A stretch of 64,000 nt of DNA from Methanosarcina sp. DH2 (GTDB lineage: Archaea > Halobacteriota > Methanosarcinia > Methanosarcinales > Methanosarcinaceae): positions 216,856-280,855 of the forward strand of contig NZ_WJBI01000002.1 of NCBI RefSeq assembly GCF_020804225.1, given 5' to 3'. The notes below the pieces were generated by a model. That model worked only from the letters and a program-made list of their open reading frames with translations. It did no database searches and had not been told where the DNA came from. Both the position numbers and the translations under genes were made by a program. Positions 1 to 10,039 of this stretch are shown here, in pieces (the first letter of the stretch is position 1; every line of letters begins with the position of its first letter).

Positions 1-669
1 GCTTCCCATTTTTGCAGTGAGTGCAGCTGCAAAGGCGTCCAGGATATCGTCTTTTGCAAGATCTTTTCTTCTGTATTTTAAAAGGGCATATCTGAGGACT
101 TCATCTGAAAAAGCACAGAAGTTAGCCAGGACTTCCTTTCTTTCAAGAAAACCCTCAACTTTCTTTTTAGGGTATTTCATAGGAAAGCCTGCAAAAGACT
201 GGAAACAGATTTCCGGCCCGACTTCCCTGACCTTTTCCCTGAAGTTTTCGTTTTTAATCAGAAAACTGTCCACATCCCGGATTTTAGGGACTATGTTCCA
301 GGCCTGCTTTGAGATGCGCTTTCCTGTGAGCCTTTCATTGACCTCGGAGGCTTTTTCATAGGTCTCCTCATAAATCGCTTCCCTGCACGGCACAGGAAAG
401 ATACTCGATTTTCGCGCTTTCAGGACACTACGAGCACCTGTATCCGAAAGCCTCTCTCCGTCACCTCCGGTTTTCAAGCCTATTGGAATGTCGATAAGGA
501 CAAGGGGATCTGCCTGTCCATAATCATTTTTGAGAAAATCAACAAGGCATGAGAACTCCGGGAAAAGTTCAATTTTCCATCTGCAACCATTCTCATTCTC
601 TTCTTCAAGAAACACTGCAAACCAGCCAGCTTTGCAGCCGTCAACTCCCACAAAGACCTTTTTGCCCAT
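1..669 (-). CDS. DUF429 family protein (predicted RNase H-like nuclease), 3' end outside window
   Basis: The minus strand is open from an ATG at 669 to the window edge, giving 223 codons with no stop, so the C-terminus lies outside. The protein begins MGKKVFVGVDGCKAGWFAVF and later has PLVLIDIPIGLKTGG and DDILDAFAAALTAKMG. The VGVDGCKAGW start, the DIPIGL motif and the late D-DDxxDAxAAAL motif are the three signature blocks of the DUF429 family, whose acidic residues line up with an RNase H-like fold. The biochemical role of the family is not established. No neighbour shares its direction closely, so it looks monocistronic from this side. Confidence 0.85.
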   Translation of the reverse strand, partial: MGKKVFVGVDGCKAGWFAVFLEEENENGCRWKIELFPEFSCLVDFLKNDYGQADPLVLIDIPIGLKTGGDGERLSDTGARSVLKARKSSIFPVPCREAIYEETYEKASEVNERLTGKRISKQAWNIVPKIRDVDSFLIKNENFREKVREVGPEICFQSFAGFPMKYPKKKVEGFLERKEVLANFCAFSDEVLRYALLKYRRKDLAKDDILDAFAAALTAKMGS

Positions 670-863
670 ACCTGTACCTGAGGGTATAAGCTTAAAAGAG
701 TTTTTCTTGCGGAGGCCCGGAGTTACGGGAAACAGTTAATTAGCAAAGAAGATGTACGAATCCTTAGAAGATCAAAGGTCGGAAAAATCACCAGGTCATG
801 TAAAATTGAAAACTGCAGACAATAAGTAAAAATTGCCATAATAATAGGAGTTAGAGATATCTT

Positions 864-1490
864 ATGAAACTCTGGTTGATCAAAGCCGCAGGCACTTTAG
901 AAGACGAAGAGATAATTATGGAAGATGGCGTGATTACCATCGGGGGAGCCGAGTTCCCGGATTTATCCAGTATTAAAAATGAAGAACAGGTAAAGAAACT
1001 CATACTCGAGAAATATCCCGGAATGCGGGGAGAGCGTTCCGGAACCTGGGCAGGAGATATCTGCTCTTTCGTTACTAAAATAAAAAAAGGAGATCTTGTA
1101 GCGGTTCCTCTCAAAACCAGAAACGAGGTGCTGATCGGAAAGGTTACCGGAAACTACGAATACAGGCATCTCAGCGACTTTATCAACCATATTCGGAGGG
1201 CTAGGTGGCTCAAAACCTTTCCAAAAGGTGCATTTGAAGAAGAATACGATGTTGACCTCAACTCTCCTGAATCCCTCTTCCTGATAAAAGCAGACCCTGA
1301 AAAGCTGTCAGGTTTCACCGAAACAAAAAGCCTGGGAGCTCTTGTTGAAGAACTTTCTTTTGCTCTTGAAGATATGGACTTAATGAGAGGAAGGATGCTT
1401 GAACTTGTGTACAGGCTGGCTGAAACCGAAGAAATACCTGAAGTCCGGAAAATCGCAGCTGAAATGGAAAAGATGCTGAGAGAAAAATAA
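864..1490 (+). CDS. EVE/Mrr-N-like domain protein without nuclease domain
   Basis: This is a 208-residue soluble protein starting at ATG 864, with AGGAG upstream at about 845-850. Residues 1-115 (MKLWLIKAAG..., then GVITIGGAEFPDLS, GTWAGDICSFVTKIKKGD, LKTRNEVLIGKVTGNYEY) resemble the PUA-like N-terminal module found on Mrr-type restriction endonucleases, where it is thought to read modified bases. The usual Mrr catalytic half (D...ExK) is absent. Residues 125-208 instead form an acidic helical tail. It could be a stand-alone modified-DNA reader or a remnant of a restriction enzyme. No methylase or helicase lies nearby. The domain assignment is by eye; the function is unknown. Confidence 0.6.
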   Translation: MKLWLIKAAGTLEDEEIIMEDGVITIGGAEFPDLSSIKNEEQVKKLILEKYPGMRGERSGTWAGDICSFVTKIKKGDLVAVPLKTRNEVLIGKVTGNYEYRHLSDFINHIRRARWLKTFPKGAFEEEYDVDLNSPESLFLIKADPEKLSGFTETKSLGALVEELSFALEDMDLMRGRMLELVYRLAETEEIPEVRKIAAEMEKMLREK

Positions 1491-1700
1491 TTAGATGAGA
1501 GAATGGGTAAAATGGCTAGGTAATAGAGAATAAAAAGATAAGAAGGGAAAGAACCGGTTAGATAAGAAATTAGCCAGTAAACCCTCAATTATCTGAAGGG
1601 ACCCTGGAGGGAAAAAGGATCAAGAAGAAAAGACAATATAATTGCAGTATAAATAACATTGTCTTTTCTTATCATCGCCGGGTGGTATTAATTTAATTTC

Positions 1701-2987
1701 TCACCTTTGCTGAGTCTGTATCTGGTCAATAATCCTCTTTGCTTCCTTAACCATGTAATCCGCTTCTCCAGCAGAAATCTGCTTGCATACCTTCATTTTT
1801 TCAGCGAGATGAATGAAGGATTTAAGCATGGAAACAGCTTTTGCGTCTTCACCTTTTTCATAGAAACATTTCGACCTATCAAGGAGAGTAGCCAGGCCTG
1901 TTTTTGTCTTCACATGGCACTTATAGGTATTTTCCACATACTCTGTGAGGTCTTTCATTTCCTCCAGAGGCGTTAACTCAGCAGAATCAAGGGTAAACAT
2001 GTAGATATCCGAGTTTTCATTGCGCCAGTCCTCCCACACTATCCTATCTCCGTAGATAGCAGGAGCGCTTTGATGAACTGATTCATCGCTGGTTATTTGG
2101 ATTTCCCTGGAAGTAGAGAGGTCATACATGTAGATGTCTGAGGATCCCATTCCATACATCCACACTATCCTTTCTCCATAGATAACCGGGTTCCACGCAT
2201 CGTAGGCGATGAAAGTTAGTTCTGAAGTAGAGAGGTCATACATCCAGACTAAATCACCTGCTCCTTCACTCATATACACTATCCTATCCCCGTAGATAGC
2301 AGGACCGTATTCAAAAAATCCCTCACTGCTTGCGATCTGAGTTTCCGTGAAAGTAGAAAGGTTGTACATGTAGACGTCGGGTGTGTAGATATCCGCAATT
2401 CCATTCCTATCATCCGTCCAGATTATCCTGTCCCCGTAGATCGCAGGATCGCTTTGATTCGATTCGTTGGTGGTGATCTGAGTTTCGGTGGAACTGGAGA
2501 GGTCGTACATGTAGATATCCGTATTTCCATTCCTATCATCTGCCCAGACTATCCTGTCCTCATAGATCGCAGGATCGCTCTGGTTAGATTCGCTGATGGT
2601 GATCTGAGTTTCGGTGGAACTGGAGAGGTCGTACATGTAGACATCGTAGTTACCATTCCTATCATCTGTCCAGACTATCCTGTCCCCGTAAATAACAGGA
2701 CCGCTCTGGTTTGATTCATTGGTGGTAATCTGAGTTTCGATGGAACTGGAAAGATCGTATATATAGATATCCCAGTTTGGGTCGTATATGTAGGCATCAT
2801 AACTTCCATTGCGGTCATCCTGCCACACAATCCGTTCACCATAGATATCGGGATTCAACTGGTTCGAGGTATTGGTAGTAATCTGAGTTTCCGTACCCTG
2901 TGCCGTATCCGCGGATGCAGTCGCACAGATGAAAGGCAAAAAGAATAAAGCTACAACTATTGAACACAGCCTGTTTCTGGTTTTCAT
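1701..2987 (-). CDS. Secreted TolB-like beta-propeller surface protein
   Basis: This 428-residue protein has a clear N-terminal signal peptide: a basic start, then a hydrophobic core around residues 9-25 ending near ATASA. Residues about 33-330 are tandem repeats of roughly 45 residues built on YGDRIVWxDDRNGNxDIYMYDL and ETQITTNESNQSDPAI, the pattern of TolB/DPP-IV-type propeller blades in Methanosarcina surface proteins. Residues 335-428 form a helical tail with two lysine-rich helices resembling the FIMAH domain of exported proteins. It is probably a cell-envelope or exported protein with an unknown ligand. The blade repeats are also near-identical in DNA (about 2450-2800), which makes copy-number change likely. 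Confidence 0.75.
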   Translation of the reverse strand: MKTRNRLCSIVVALFFLPFICATASADTAQGTETQITTNTSNQLNPDIYGERIVWQDDRNGSYDAYIYDPNWDIYIYDLSSSIETQITTNESNQSGPVIYGDRIVWTDDRNGNYDVYMYDLSSSTETQITISESNQSDPAIYEDRIVWADDRNGNTDIYMYDLSSSTETQITTNESNQSDPAIYGDRIIWTDDRNGIADIYTPDVYMYNLSTFTETQIASSEGFFEYGPAIYGDRIVYMSEGAGDLVWMYDLSTSELTFIAYDAWNPVIYGERIVWMYGMGSSDIYMYDLSTSREIQITSDESVHQSAPAIYGDRIVWEDWRNENSDIYMFTLDSAELTPLEEMKDLTEYVENTYKCHVKTKTGLATLLDRSKCFYEKGEDAKAVSMLKSFIHLAEKMKVCKQISAGEADYMVKEAKRIIDQIQTQQR

Positions 2988-3349
2988 TTTATTTTCCCCT
3001 TTTTCCAGATGGATTTTCTTTAATTGTTGGCTATTATTTGTGTTTCTCTTTCTTTATCCAGTATTTAGCAATTACAATTGTCCGTTGCATCAAAATCAAA
3101 AGCAATAGACCTACTTTCAAAAAGCTAAACCTTTACTATAAATGCAGTAATATAGCTGGCAAGGCCATATTAATAAGTGTATAATGATAATGACATATAA
3201 TAACCTCTGGTAATAAAAATCGGCAGCTCCTGCTCAATTTGTTGATATTATTCAAAAAATCCAAAAATTGAATTTTTTGTTTTTCTCCTCTGACTTTTCA
3301 GGAATGAAGGCATCTCGTGTGTCATGTAAAAAATGAAGAAAAAAGGAAA

Positions 3350-3436
3350 AAATAGAGAGAAAGAAGAAAAAATAGGGAGAAAGAAGAAAAAAATAGGGAG
3401 AAAGAAGAAAAAAATAGGGAGAAAGAAGAAGAAAGC
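3350..3436. repeat. Homopurine tandem repeat in pheT/propeller intergenic region
   Basis: The unit is about 21 bases of pure A/G apart from one T (AATAGGGAGAAAGAAGAAAAA), present four times. It lies in the 790-base gap 2988-3781, in which I see no convincing gene; ORFs through the repeat are low-complexity Lys/Arg or Phe artefacts. Such a strand-asymmetric purine tract can form a triplex, or simply reflect slippage. Confidence 0.8.
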
Positions 3437-3624
3437 AGTAAAAGGCAATAAAAACAACTTTGGCCGATATTTACTTTTTATTTCTTTTTCTTCTTTTTCT
3501 GGTAATACCCGCTTCCCTTCGTCGAGTGGGGCAAGAATGGTCTTTGTATAGTGAATGATATTGCATGGATAAGAACATTAATCAATTCTCTTGAACTCAG
3601 CTCACTCTATAACCCATAAAGTAG

Positions 3625-3700
3625 TCCTCTTGAGCGAAACGAAGTGAAGCGAAAAGGACCGCGTACTCCCGAGGCGCAATTCGGGCGAGGCGCAATTCGG
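3625..3700. repeat. GC-rich patch with 14-bp direct repeat
   Basis: An island of higher GC in an AT-rich spacer. It contains GCGAAACGAAGTGAAGCG followed by two copies of GAGGCGCAATTCGG at 3671-3684 and 3687-3700. Its purpose is unknown; it could be a dispersed repeat or a remnant of a mobile element. Confidence 0.5.
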
Positions 3701-3781
3701 AAATTGAAGCAGTCCATTTAAAAAAGTAATTTTGAAAGGTTAATTGAAAAAACAGGAAAAATCAACCTTCTAAATTACTTT

Positions 3782-5410
3782 TTAACCTATAAGGTCGTTC
3801 AAATCAAGCTCAAACCCCACAACGGCATATCCGAGAGCGAAGTTGTTTATTACTTCGGGATGGAGTTCTCCAAAGACTCCAAGCTTCTTGCCATTAACAT
3901 ATATGTCCGCCCGCCTGCCTTCGAGAAAAGCCGGGTCTTCGGACTCTTTTACCTCATAAGGGAGCATCATCTCTCTCATAAAAGCATCCACAACCTCGTA
4001 TACTTCAGTGAAGTTTGCCTGCGGGTGAACCGAGACTGCAGCTATGTGCTGACCGGTTGTTTCGTTGCTTACGACCTCTCCGAACTCGAAGATCTTCTGC
4101 GGGAGTTCCCTGTGCTGGTTTAAGGCAAGGATTTCGAGGAGGTTAGGGAGAACGGTTGTCCTGAGCATTGTCTGGTCTTCGCTGATCGGGTGAAGCACGT
4201 AGGTAACGTCATCAGTCTTTTGCCTGCGCATATTCTCAAAGTTGACCTTCTCGCTGGTAAGCGTAAAAGGCATAACCTCATAGTAGCCAAGCCCGACCAT
4301 TATTTCGTTTACCGAAGCCCGCATCAGGGAAATCGGGTGGGACTTGCCTGCGGTATAAGTCTCAGGAACCCTTACTTTAATATTCTCATAGCCGTAACCT
4401 TTGGCAATGTCCTCTACAAGGTCAGAATTGTGCAGGATATCTGCCCTGTAGGTCGGCACTTTTACTTCAACGGTTTCCTTATCAAGGGCACATGCCCCAA
4501 AGCGCATCCTTTCAAGCTGTTTTACGATCTCTTCAACTGAGAATTCCATGCCTATCAGGGACTTTACCTCGCCTGTAGTAAGCAGCCTTTCTTTTGGCTC
4601 AAGGTCAGGCAGGACAAGTTCTTCTCCCCCCGGGCGGATTACCCTCACAAATTCAATCTGTCCTCCCCTTTCTGCAAGCGCTGTAACAACGATATTCAAA
4701 GCAGTGTACACAGCCTCCCCAAGCCCTGTGACATCAATGAAAAGGTCGGTTGTGCTTTCGGTTACGGACGTAAGTGTGCCGTTTATGATGGGCGGGAAGG
4801 ACAGCACATTGTTATTTGCATCCAGGATGATCGGGTATTTGTCAAAACCCCTGACCAGGTGGGCAAACTTTGTACCTTTCGGGTGCTTTTCCAGAATTTC
4901 CGTCATGCTCATCTTTTCAGTATAATCGAGAGGCACGAACTCGAATCCGGGGTCCACTGCCATATAGCGGAAAGGAGGTCTAACGTTTGACAGGTCATGT
5001 ACACCTATCGAGACCTTTTTCCTGTTTCTCCCGAGACCCCAGTGCAGGTCTTCCTGAAGGTCCATAAGGGATTTGATGGAAGAGGATGTGAACTTTACTC
5101 CCCTTACAACCGCACACCCTAGGAAGGGCCTGATCTTCAGGATATCCTCACTGACAGATATGGATACCTCGTAGGGCTTTATCTCATACTCAGGAAGCCC
5201 GGTCTCAAGGCCCAGAAAACCCCGCATTGCCCTGGCTGCCCCTTCCACACTGTAAAGGTCAGGCCTATCAGGGAAGAACTCGATATCAACATACTCGTCT
5301 TCAACCCTTTCGATATCGGCCCCTATCATAGGCACCCGTTTTATGATGGTTTCCTTATCTGTTCCTGTGAGTTTCTCGAGGTCTTCATAATGCAAGGTGA
5401 TTACTGGCAT
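3782..5410 (-). CDS. pheT: Phenylalanyl-tRNA synthetase beta subunit
   Basis: At 542 residues this is the short archaeal/eukaryotic-type PheT, which charges tRNA-Phe together with PheS (not in the window). The N-terminus [16 protein letters not shown] and the block [24 protein letters not shown] match archaeal PheT. The B3/B4 tRNA-editing region follows (residues about 85-260, with [12 protein letters not shown] and the [10 protein letters not shown] and [22 protein letters not shown] blocks). Next come the B5 domain (about 270-345) and a catalytic-like core (about 360-540, [20 protein letters not shown] ... VLPNLLEIL ... FEFGEV). The start is ATG at 5410. It stands alone between long AT-rich spacers. 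Confidence 0.95.
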   Translation of the reverse strand: MPVITLHYEDLEKLTGTDKETIIKRVPMIGADIERVEDEYVDIEFFPDRPDLYSVEGAARAMRGFLGLETGLPEYEIKPYEVSISVSEDILKIRPFLGCAVVRGVKFTSSSIKSLMDLQEDLHWGLGRNRKKVSIGVHDLSNVRPPFRYMAVDPGFEFVPLDYTEKMSMTEILEKHPKGTKFAHLVRGFDKYPIILDANNNVLSFPPIINGTLTSVTESTTDLFIDVTGLGEAVYTALNIVVTALAERGGQIEFVRVIRPGGEELVLPDLEPKERLLTTGEVKSLIGMEFSVEEIVKQLERMRFGACALDKETVEVKVPTYRADILHNSDLVEDIAKGYGYENIKVRVPETYTAGKSHPISLMRASVNEIMVGLGYYEVMPFTLTSEKVNFENMRRQKTDDVTYVLHPISEDQTMLRTTVLPNLLEILALNQHRELPQKIFEFGEVVSNETTGQHIAAVSVHPQANFTEVYEVVDAFMREMMLPYEVKESEDPAFLEGRRADIYVNGKKLGVFGELHPEVINNFALGYAVVGFELDLNDLIG

Positions 5411-5531
5411 GGGGATTTCATCTCATCTGTTGCTAGCTAACTTAACCCAAAAATAATCAACTTTAGATTTAATGCTTTTGTTTAGGAGAGTGTTTGAATC
5501 AGAATAAATTTAGATTTAAAAAATTTTTAAC

Positions 5532-5641
5532 AACCATTAATTAAAGTGTCTAAAACCATTAATTAAAGTGTCTAAAACCATTTATTAAAGTGTCTAAAAC
5601 CATTTATTAAAGTGTCTAAAACTATTTATTAAAGTGTCTAT
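5532..5641. repeat. Five 22-bp tandem repeats upstream of pheT
   Basis: The unit is AACCATTAATTAAAGTGTCT plus AA, repeated five times without gaps. The third position of the ATTAAT core drifts to TTTAT in later copies. It fills the 317-base spacer 5411-5727 between pheT and the NTF2-like gene, which otherwise holds only AT-rich sequence. ATTAAT/TTTATTAAA in every unit could give repeated TATA-like boxes. Confidence 0.85.
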
Positions 5642-5727
5642 TTAATAAAAAATATTGAAAAACATTATTTATATTTTAAAAATTTTATATTACTCCTCGT
5701 ATTGTTTGAACTTTCGAGCACTCTTTT

Positions 5728-6162
5728 TTACCATTTCGGGCTGCTTCCAGAACTCAATATGTGTATCGCAATTTTCCATTGGTCATCTTCTTTCTTCCAT
5801 AGGATAAAGTATGCTCCTTCCTCAAGGTCTTCCCCTACTCCGGTATCTGCTGCAAGATGATAAGTTCCGATTTCGTATGCTACATCACCAAGCACTTCTA
5901 TATTATTGATTCTCTGTATATACTTGCAACAACCCATTGTAGGAACCCGGAAAACCCTCTCCCAGTATGTGCATATATATTCCTTTGACCACCGGTTTTC
6001 CGGAAGAGGATCAAATTGTGGAATATCTCCACCACGTGGCAAGAATTTCGGCTCATCTGCATATAATTTTATAATTTCATTCGTGTTTTGCGAACCTATT
6101 GCGGACTGAAGTTGTCTGCTCAGGTTTTCGATTATATTATGCACTTCTTCTGTTGTTGTCAT
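5728..6162 (-). CDS. NTF2-like (SnoaL/DUF4440-type) small protein
   Basis: This is a 144-residue soluble protein with start ATG 6162 preceded by AGGAGG. The pattern fits the NTF2 cone fold used by SnoaL and DUF4440 proteins: an N-terminal helix pair (VHNIIENLSRQLQSAIGSQNTNEIIKLYAD), then the strand block IEVLGDVAYEIGTYHL and a C-terminal EEGAYFILWKKEDDQWKIAIHIL. It lies 93 bases downstream of the last cargo gene of the injection system in the same direction, so it could be co-transcribed. Whether it is a cargo, an immunity or chaperone protein, or unrelated is not visible. Confidence 0.65.
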   Translation of the reverse strand: MTTTEEVHNIIENLSRQLQSAIGSQNTNEIIKLYADEPKFLPRGGDIPQFDPLPENRWSKEYICTYWERVFRVPTMGCCKYIQRINNIEVLGDVAYEIGTYHLAADTGVGEDLEEGAYFILWKKEDDQWKIAIHILSSGSSPKW

Positions 6163-6255
6163 AACTTGTTCCTCCTATTGTATTTTGTGAAAATCTTTCG
6201 TATTATCCAGTACCTGTTATTTATCGTGGTAGGAAAGCTTTCGACCGGGAACCAC

Positions 6256-7902
6256 TCATTCTTCGTCCTCAGGTAGGTCGATGGGGGATCGGATCCTGAT
6301 ACATTCGAGAAACTGTGTACCCATCGGACCGGACTCGATATCGACCCAGATCTGAAGATCTGTCAGCTCCTGGAGCTCACTATCGATGATGTCCACGGAG
6401 CACTTTGCTTCCACCAGTTGTTTGCGCATGGTTTCGATGTCATCTACCGCAGTATCTACTCGTGTCTTCATGGCCCGCAGTGACTGGATATATTCGTCGT
6501 ATCGCTGGCAGTAATCATCAGTGGTCTTGTTCATCTTTTCCAACCGGCCTTTCTCACCTTCCAGGTCCGTTTTCGCGGCATTTTCGGTGGAGATCGTATC
6601 ACGCAAAATTGCCAATGTCATTTCCTTTAGCTCTGTGCAATCATCAATGGGCGGCATATCCTCCTTCTTTTCAGTGGGCGGCAGTTTGTCAGGTATCTCT
6701 TCTCCTTTTTCCGGCTGGCCGGGCCGATAAGTGGAAACGTCCCGGCGAATAGTTTTCCCTGATGGATTCACCCAGACCTCTACATCGAAGGCGGCATTCC
6801 CGGTGAATTCCATTCCCAGGAAGCCCCATCCTCCAGCCCTGAGTTGTTCTGGGGTTGGCCCTCTGCGAGGCTGCCAGTAGGTTACACTAAAATCCGGTTT
6901 CCCGCGTTGTGCAACCTCTCGGAACTGATCCGCAAAAGCAGCGCCATAACGTCGTGCCATACTGTCTAGAATAATGAACCTATCCTGTATGTTTAGCCTC
7001 TTCCATGCGAGATGCGCCTCGCGGGGATCCCTCGCCAACCTGTCAAGCCTTGCCTTGTTCTCACGTACTGGCTTTGCATCCGGAGCTGGCTTTCGCTGAA
7101 TCACGCCACTCGGCATCAATGGATTTGCCAGTGTCTTGACCATTGCTGGTTGCACCCCGGTTTGAGAAAGTCGCAGATTCATTATTGCCGTCGATACATT
7201 GTCGGCTTGGCGCTCAAAGTGATCCGATGACCTGTCTATGAACACTGGTTTGACCTGTCCAGAAGAGCTTTGTTGCACAACATGCATCAGTTCATGAGCA
7301 ATCAACCGCTGTCCTTCGTATGTGCTCGGTGCAAGTCTACCTGCATCAAACACAATGTTATGTCCAACCGTATAGGCATGAGCATTCAAGTCCTGTGCCG
7401 ATCGCTCAGCAGCTCCGCCAGAATGCACACGCACTCGCGAAAAGTCATAGCCAAAGCGCGGTTCCATAAAGGCACGGGTAGCCGGGTCCAAAGGCCGACC
7501 GGAAGATTGCAGTACCTCATGGACAATAGGCTGCACATCATGGCTCCGGGTTATCGTTACCTGTTCTGGCGACTCTTTTACCTCCTTAGCCTTTCTTTTA
7601 TATTCATTACATGTAGGGCACTTGAGCTGAAGAACAGAGTTCGGCATCCTCATTACCTGCTCTGTTACCTTTTCAGCTTCATGGTCATAAACACCATCAG
7701 GCTGACCTGGTCTAAGTTTAGCCTGTAAATCTCCTGATCTGATCAACCTCTGAACTGTCTGATTACCCGCAGTCCTTTGAAGCTGCAGGATTCTGTCAGC
7801 AGGAGATCCTGAAGAATTATTATTGAGCTTCTGTTTACAGGAACTCGAGCATTTCTGCTTTGATTCTGTTGTTCTGGTACTTGCAACAATTCTTTCAGCC
7901 AT
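6256..7902 (-). CDS. eCIS cargo candidate 1: shared leader, DUF4157, coiled-coil C-terminus
   Basis: 548 residues, ATG 7902 with GGGGG eight bases upstream. Residues 1-86 are the leader shared with four downstream-array paralogues (KQKCSSSC; PADRILQLQRTAGNQTVQRL; GQPDGVYDHEAEKVTEQVMRMP). A CPTC knuckle sits at 95-98. The DUF4157 domain spans about 125-215: RPLDPATRAFMEPRFGYDFSRVRVHS, then the metallopeptidase-like motif HELMH at 203-207. DUF4157 proteins are established companions of extracellular contractile injection systems and are thought to be loaded in or processed for delivery. Residues 300-400 form an alpha/beta region (GWGFLGMEFTGNAAFDVEVW) and 420-520 are predicted coiled coil. The effector activity of the tail is not recognised. 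Confidence 0.8.
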   Translation of the reverse strand: MAERIVASTRTTESKQKCSSSCKQKLNNNSSGSPADRILQLQRTAGNQTVQRLIRSGDLQAKLRPGQPDGVYDHEAEKVTEQVMRMPNSVLQLKCPTCNEYKRKAKEVKESPEQVTITRSHDVQPIVHEVLQSSGRPLDPATRAFMEPRFGYDFSRVRVHSGGAAERSAQDLNAHAYTVGHNIVFDAGRLAPSTYEGQRLIAHELMHVVQQSSSGQVKPVFIDRSSDHFERQADNVSTAIMNLRLSQTGVQPAMVKTLANPLMPSGVIQRKPAPDAKPVRENKARLDRLARDPREAHLAWKRLNIQDRFIILDSMARRYGAAFADQFREVAQRGKPDFSVTYWQPRRGPTPEQLRAGGWGFLGMEFTGNAAFDVEVWVNPSGKTIRRDVSTYRPGQPEKGEEIPDKLPPTEKKEDMPPIDDCTELKEMTLAILRDTISTENAAKTDLEGEKGRLEKMNKTTDDYCQRYDEYIQSLRAMKTRVDTAVDDIETMRKQLVEAKCSVDIIDSELQELTDLQIWVDIESGPMGTQFLECIRIRSPIDLPEDEE

Positions 7903-8150
7903 TTAATCATCCCCCATACATGACAGATTTTCCGAATTGTGCAGGAGTGGGCTTGACAAGTCTCTCCTCCATATCTTGCCAATTTCGGAAAAACCGATTC
8001 GACTTTTCAGGACCTCCTTACCAAATCACTGGGAGCCCTGGATGCTTCCATGTGCCGAATTAGCAAAGGATATCTATCCTGAGCGGGCTGAATGAACTAA
8101 ACGGCAAAGCAGGCGGAATCCTGGAAATAGCAGGTCCGGCACGCCGGCGT

Positions 8151-9764
8151 TTACAGGTCTGGGCGCTCTACCGTAATTACAGCATAGTTACCAGTCCGGG
8201 CGACATTGCCTACCACATGGAATCTTCTCCAATTTGTGTTCAATTTATCAGCGACTTTGTCAATGACCTTATCACTAACCATTCGAGCCCATTCCTCTGC
8301 GAGTTTAATATTTTCTGCATACGTACTGCCGGCAGAGGCGAAACCCTCAACCAGCGCCGAGGCGGTAGGATTCTTCTTTAGATCGGCAGCCAGTGATGTG
8401 ATAATAGCATCACCTCCCTTGGGTAGATTATTAGAACCAAGAGTGAAGCCATTGATTTTATAATTCGAGACCTTCACACGCGGCACCCTACGGGCATTAG
8501 ACCAGGTATTCTTGCTGTCGAAACTCTCGTCCCATACAAGGAAATACTTCTCCCGGTCTTCGATTCCCCTGGAGAAACGGGGTTTGCCCTTGCCGGGATC
8601 GATGAGTACCGAAAAAGTATTGCGACGCGAACCCGGATGTCCCAATTCACTTTCAATCAAGTTCTCCACCTCTAAAGCCATTTTATGCGACTCGCTGAAA
8701 GCAACGCTCCAGTTAAAGTCTTTTAGAGCGTGAGCCTCGTAGTTCTCAACAATCTCGTGGGCAAGTTTTGCTACGCCGCTCCCAGGCGCACCTTTTTCGA
8801 GTGCCAGGACATGGTCGATGCGAATTTCCTGCACTGCCCTATCAGGGTCGCTTGGGAATGCGCCTACAGACACTCCCTTTTGTTTGCGCCCCAGGTGGAT
8901 CTCAGCATCCTGCTTCTGATCGCTTATAATAGTCGCAAGTTGACTGGCCAGCACGAACGAAGGAGGCTTTAGCACGGAGGCGGTCACTGAAACCTCTTTA
9001 GTTTTCGGGTCATGCTTGAGACTGAAACCGCTGGCTGGCTCAAGAAGCTTAAGCATGGTTTTAATGTCTGCCTTACTGTCACTTGAAACGAGTAGGCGGC
9101 GCTGAACCATTGGATCGACGCCCCCTTTACTTTGCTGCACGACATGAGTTAACTCATGCGCAATTAAGCGCCGTCCCTCATGCGTGCCCGGCGCAAACCT
9201 ACCCGCATCAAACACCATATTGTGTCCCACTGTGTAAGCATGGGCGTTCATCTCCCGCGCCGATTGCTCAGCAGCCGCACCTAAATGCACCTTTACTCGA
9301 GAAAAATCATGGTCGAAGCGCGGCTCCATAAACGCGCGAGTACCCGGATCGAGAGGTTGACCGGGTGAGCTCAATACTTGGTGGACAAGGGGTGGCATAC
9401 TTTGACCTTGAGTTGCCAGCAATTGCCCTTGCGACTCTTTGGCCTGCAAAACCTTTTTTTCATTCTCATCACACATAGTGCACTTGCGCTGTAGGACAGG
9501 ATCCGGCATTCTCATGACCTGCTCGGCCACCCTGTCAGCTTCCCGTTCGTAGATATCATTAGGCTGACCTACCCTGATTTTAGCCTGCAAAGCTCTTGAT
9601 TTGATCAGTCTCTGAACTGCCTGATTGCCTGCAGTTCTTTGAAGTTGCAGTATTCTGTCAGCAGGAGATCCTGAAGAATTATAGTTGAGCTTTTTGCTGC
9701 AGAAATTCGAGCATTTCTGCTTTGTTTCTTGTGTTCTTGCCTGAACTCCAGTTTTCTCAACCAT
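8151..9764 (-). CDS. eCIS cargo candidate 2: shared leader, DUF4157, OmpA-like C-terminus
   Basis: 537 residues from ATG 9764 (MVEKTGVQARTQ). This start is chosen because it aligns with the paralogues; a longer frame adds 15 unsupported residues. It has the leader (1-86), a CTMC knuckle at 95-98, and DUF4157 with HELTH at 203-207 and the block LDPGTRAFMEPRF. The last 90 residues (GGDAIITSLAADLKKNP, ALVEGFASAGSTYAENIKLA, VISDKVID-like helix, GNYAVITVERPDL) read like the beta-alpha-beta-alpha OmpA C-terminal fold, in which a helix of Leu/Ala/Glu residues follows a VEGxAxxxG turn. In OmpA this fold binds peptidoglycan; here the ligand is unknown. The tail DNA is richer in GC than the leader. Confidence 0.75.
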   Translation of the reverse strand: MVEKTGVQARTQETKQKCSNFCSKKLNYNSSGSPADRILQLQRTAGNQAVQRLIKSRALQAKIRVGQPNDIYEREADRVAEQVMRMPDPVLQRKCTMCDENEKKVLQAKESQGQLLATQGQSMPPLVHQVLSSPGQPLDPGTRAFMEPRFDHDFSRVKVHLGAAAEQSAREMNAHAYTVGHNMVFDAGRFAPGTHEGRRLIAHELTHVVQQSKGGVDPMVQRRLLVSSDSKADIKTMLKLLEPASGFSLKHDPKTKEVSVTASVLKPPSFVLASQLATIISDQKQDAEIHLGRKQKGVSVGAFPSDPDRAVQEIRIDHVLALEKGAPGSGVAKLAHEIVENYEAHALKDFNWSVAFSESHKMALEVENLIESELGHPGSRRNTFSVLIDPGKGKPRFSRGIEDREKYFLVWDESFDSKNTWSNARRVPRVKVSNYKINGFTLGSNNLPKGGDAIITSLAADLKKNPTASALVEGFASAGSTYAENIKLAEEWARMVSDKVIDKVADKLNTNWRRFHVVGNVARTGNYAVITVERPDL

Positions 9765-10039
9765 ATACCCATCCCAATTTATATCTGGTAATTTATATGT
9801 TAAATACACCAGCCAAAGATTGAAAACTGTGCCAAAAATTCAAAATCGCACATAGAGGGTAAACGGATTGAGGCGCGATTGTCTTTTTGAGCCTTAGAAG
9901 CAGGGTTTACTTTGCTTAGTCCAGGAATCCTTGCTTTTATATCAGCCTTCTTCAGCATTGATTTTCTCCTTTACCATAAGCGTATCCTCTTCAGAACAAA
10001 ATTTACAATATTGGGACATAGGCCGTTCGGATACCTGAA

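Noticed and set aside
3248..3551. Frames encoding poly-Lys/Glu or poly-Phe runs
   Set aside because: They are translations of the homopurine tandem repeat, not genes.
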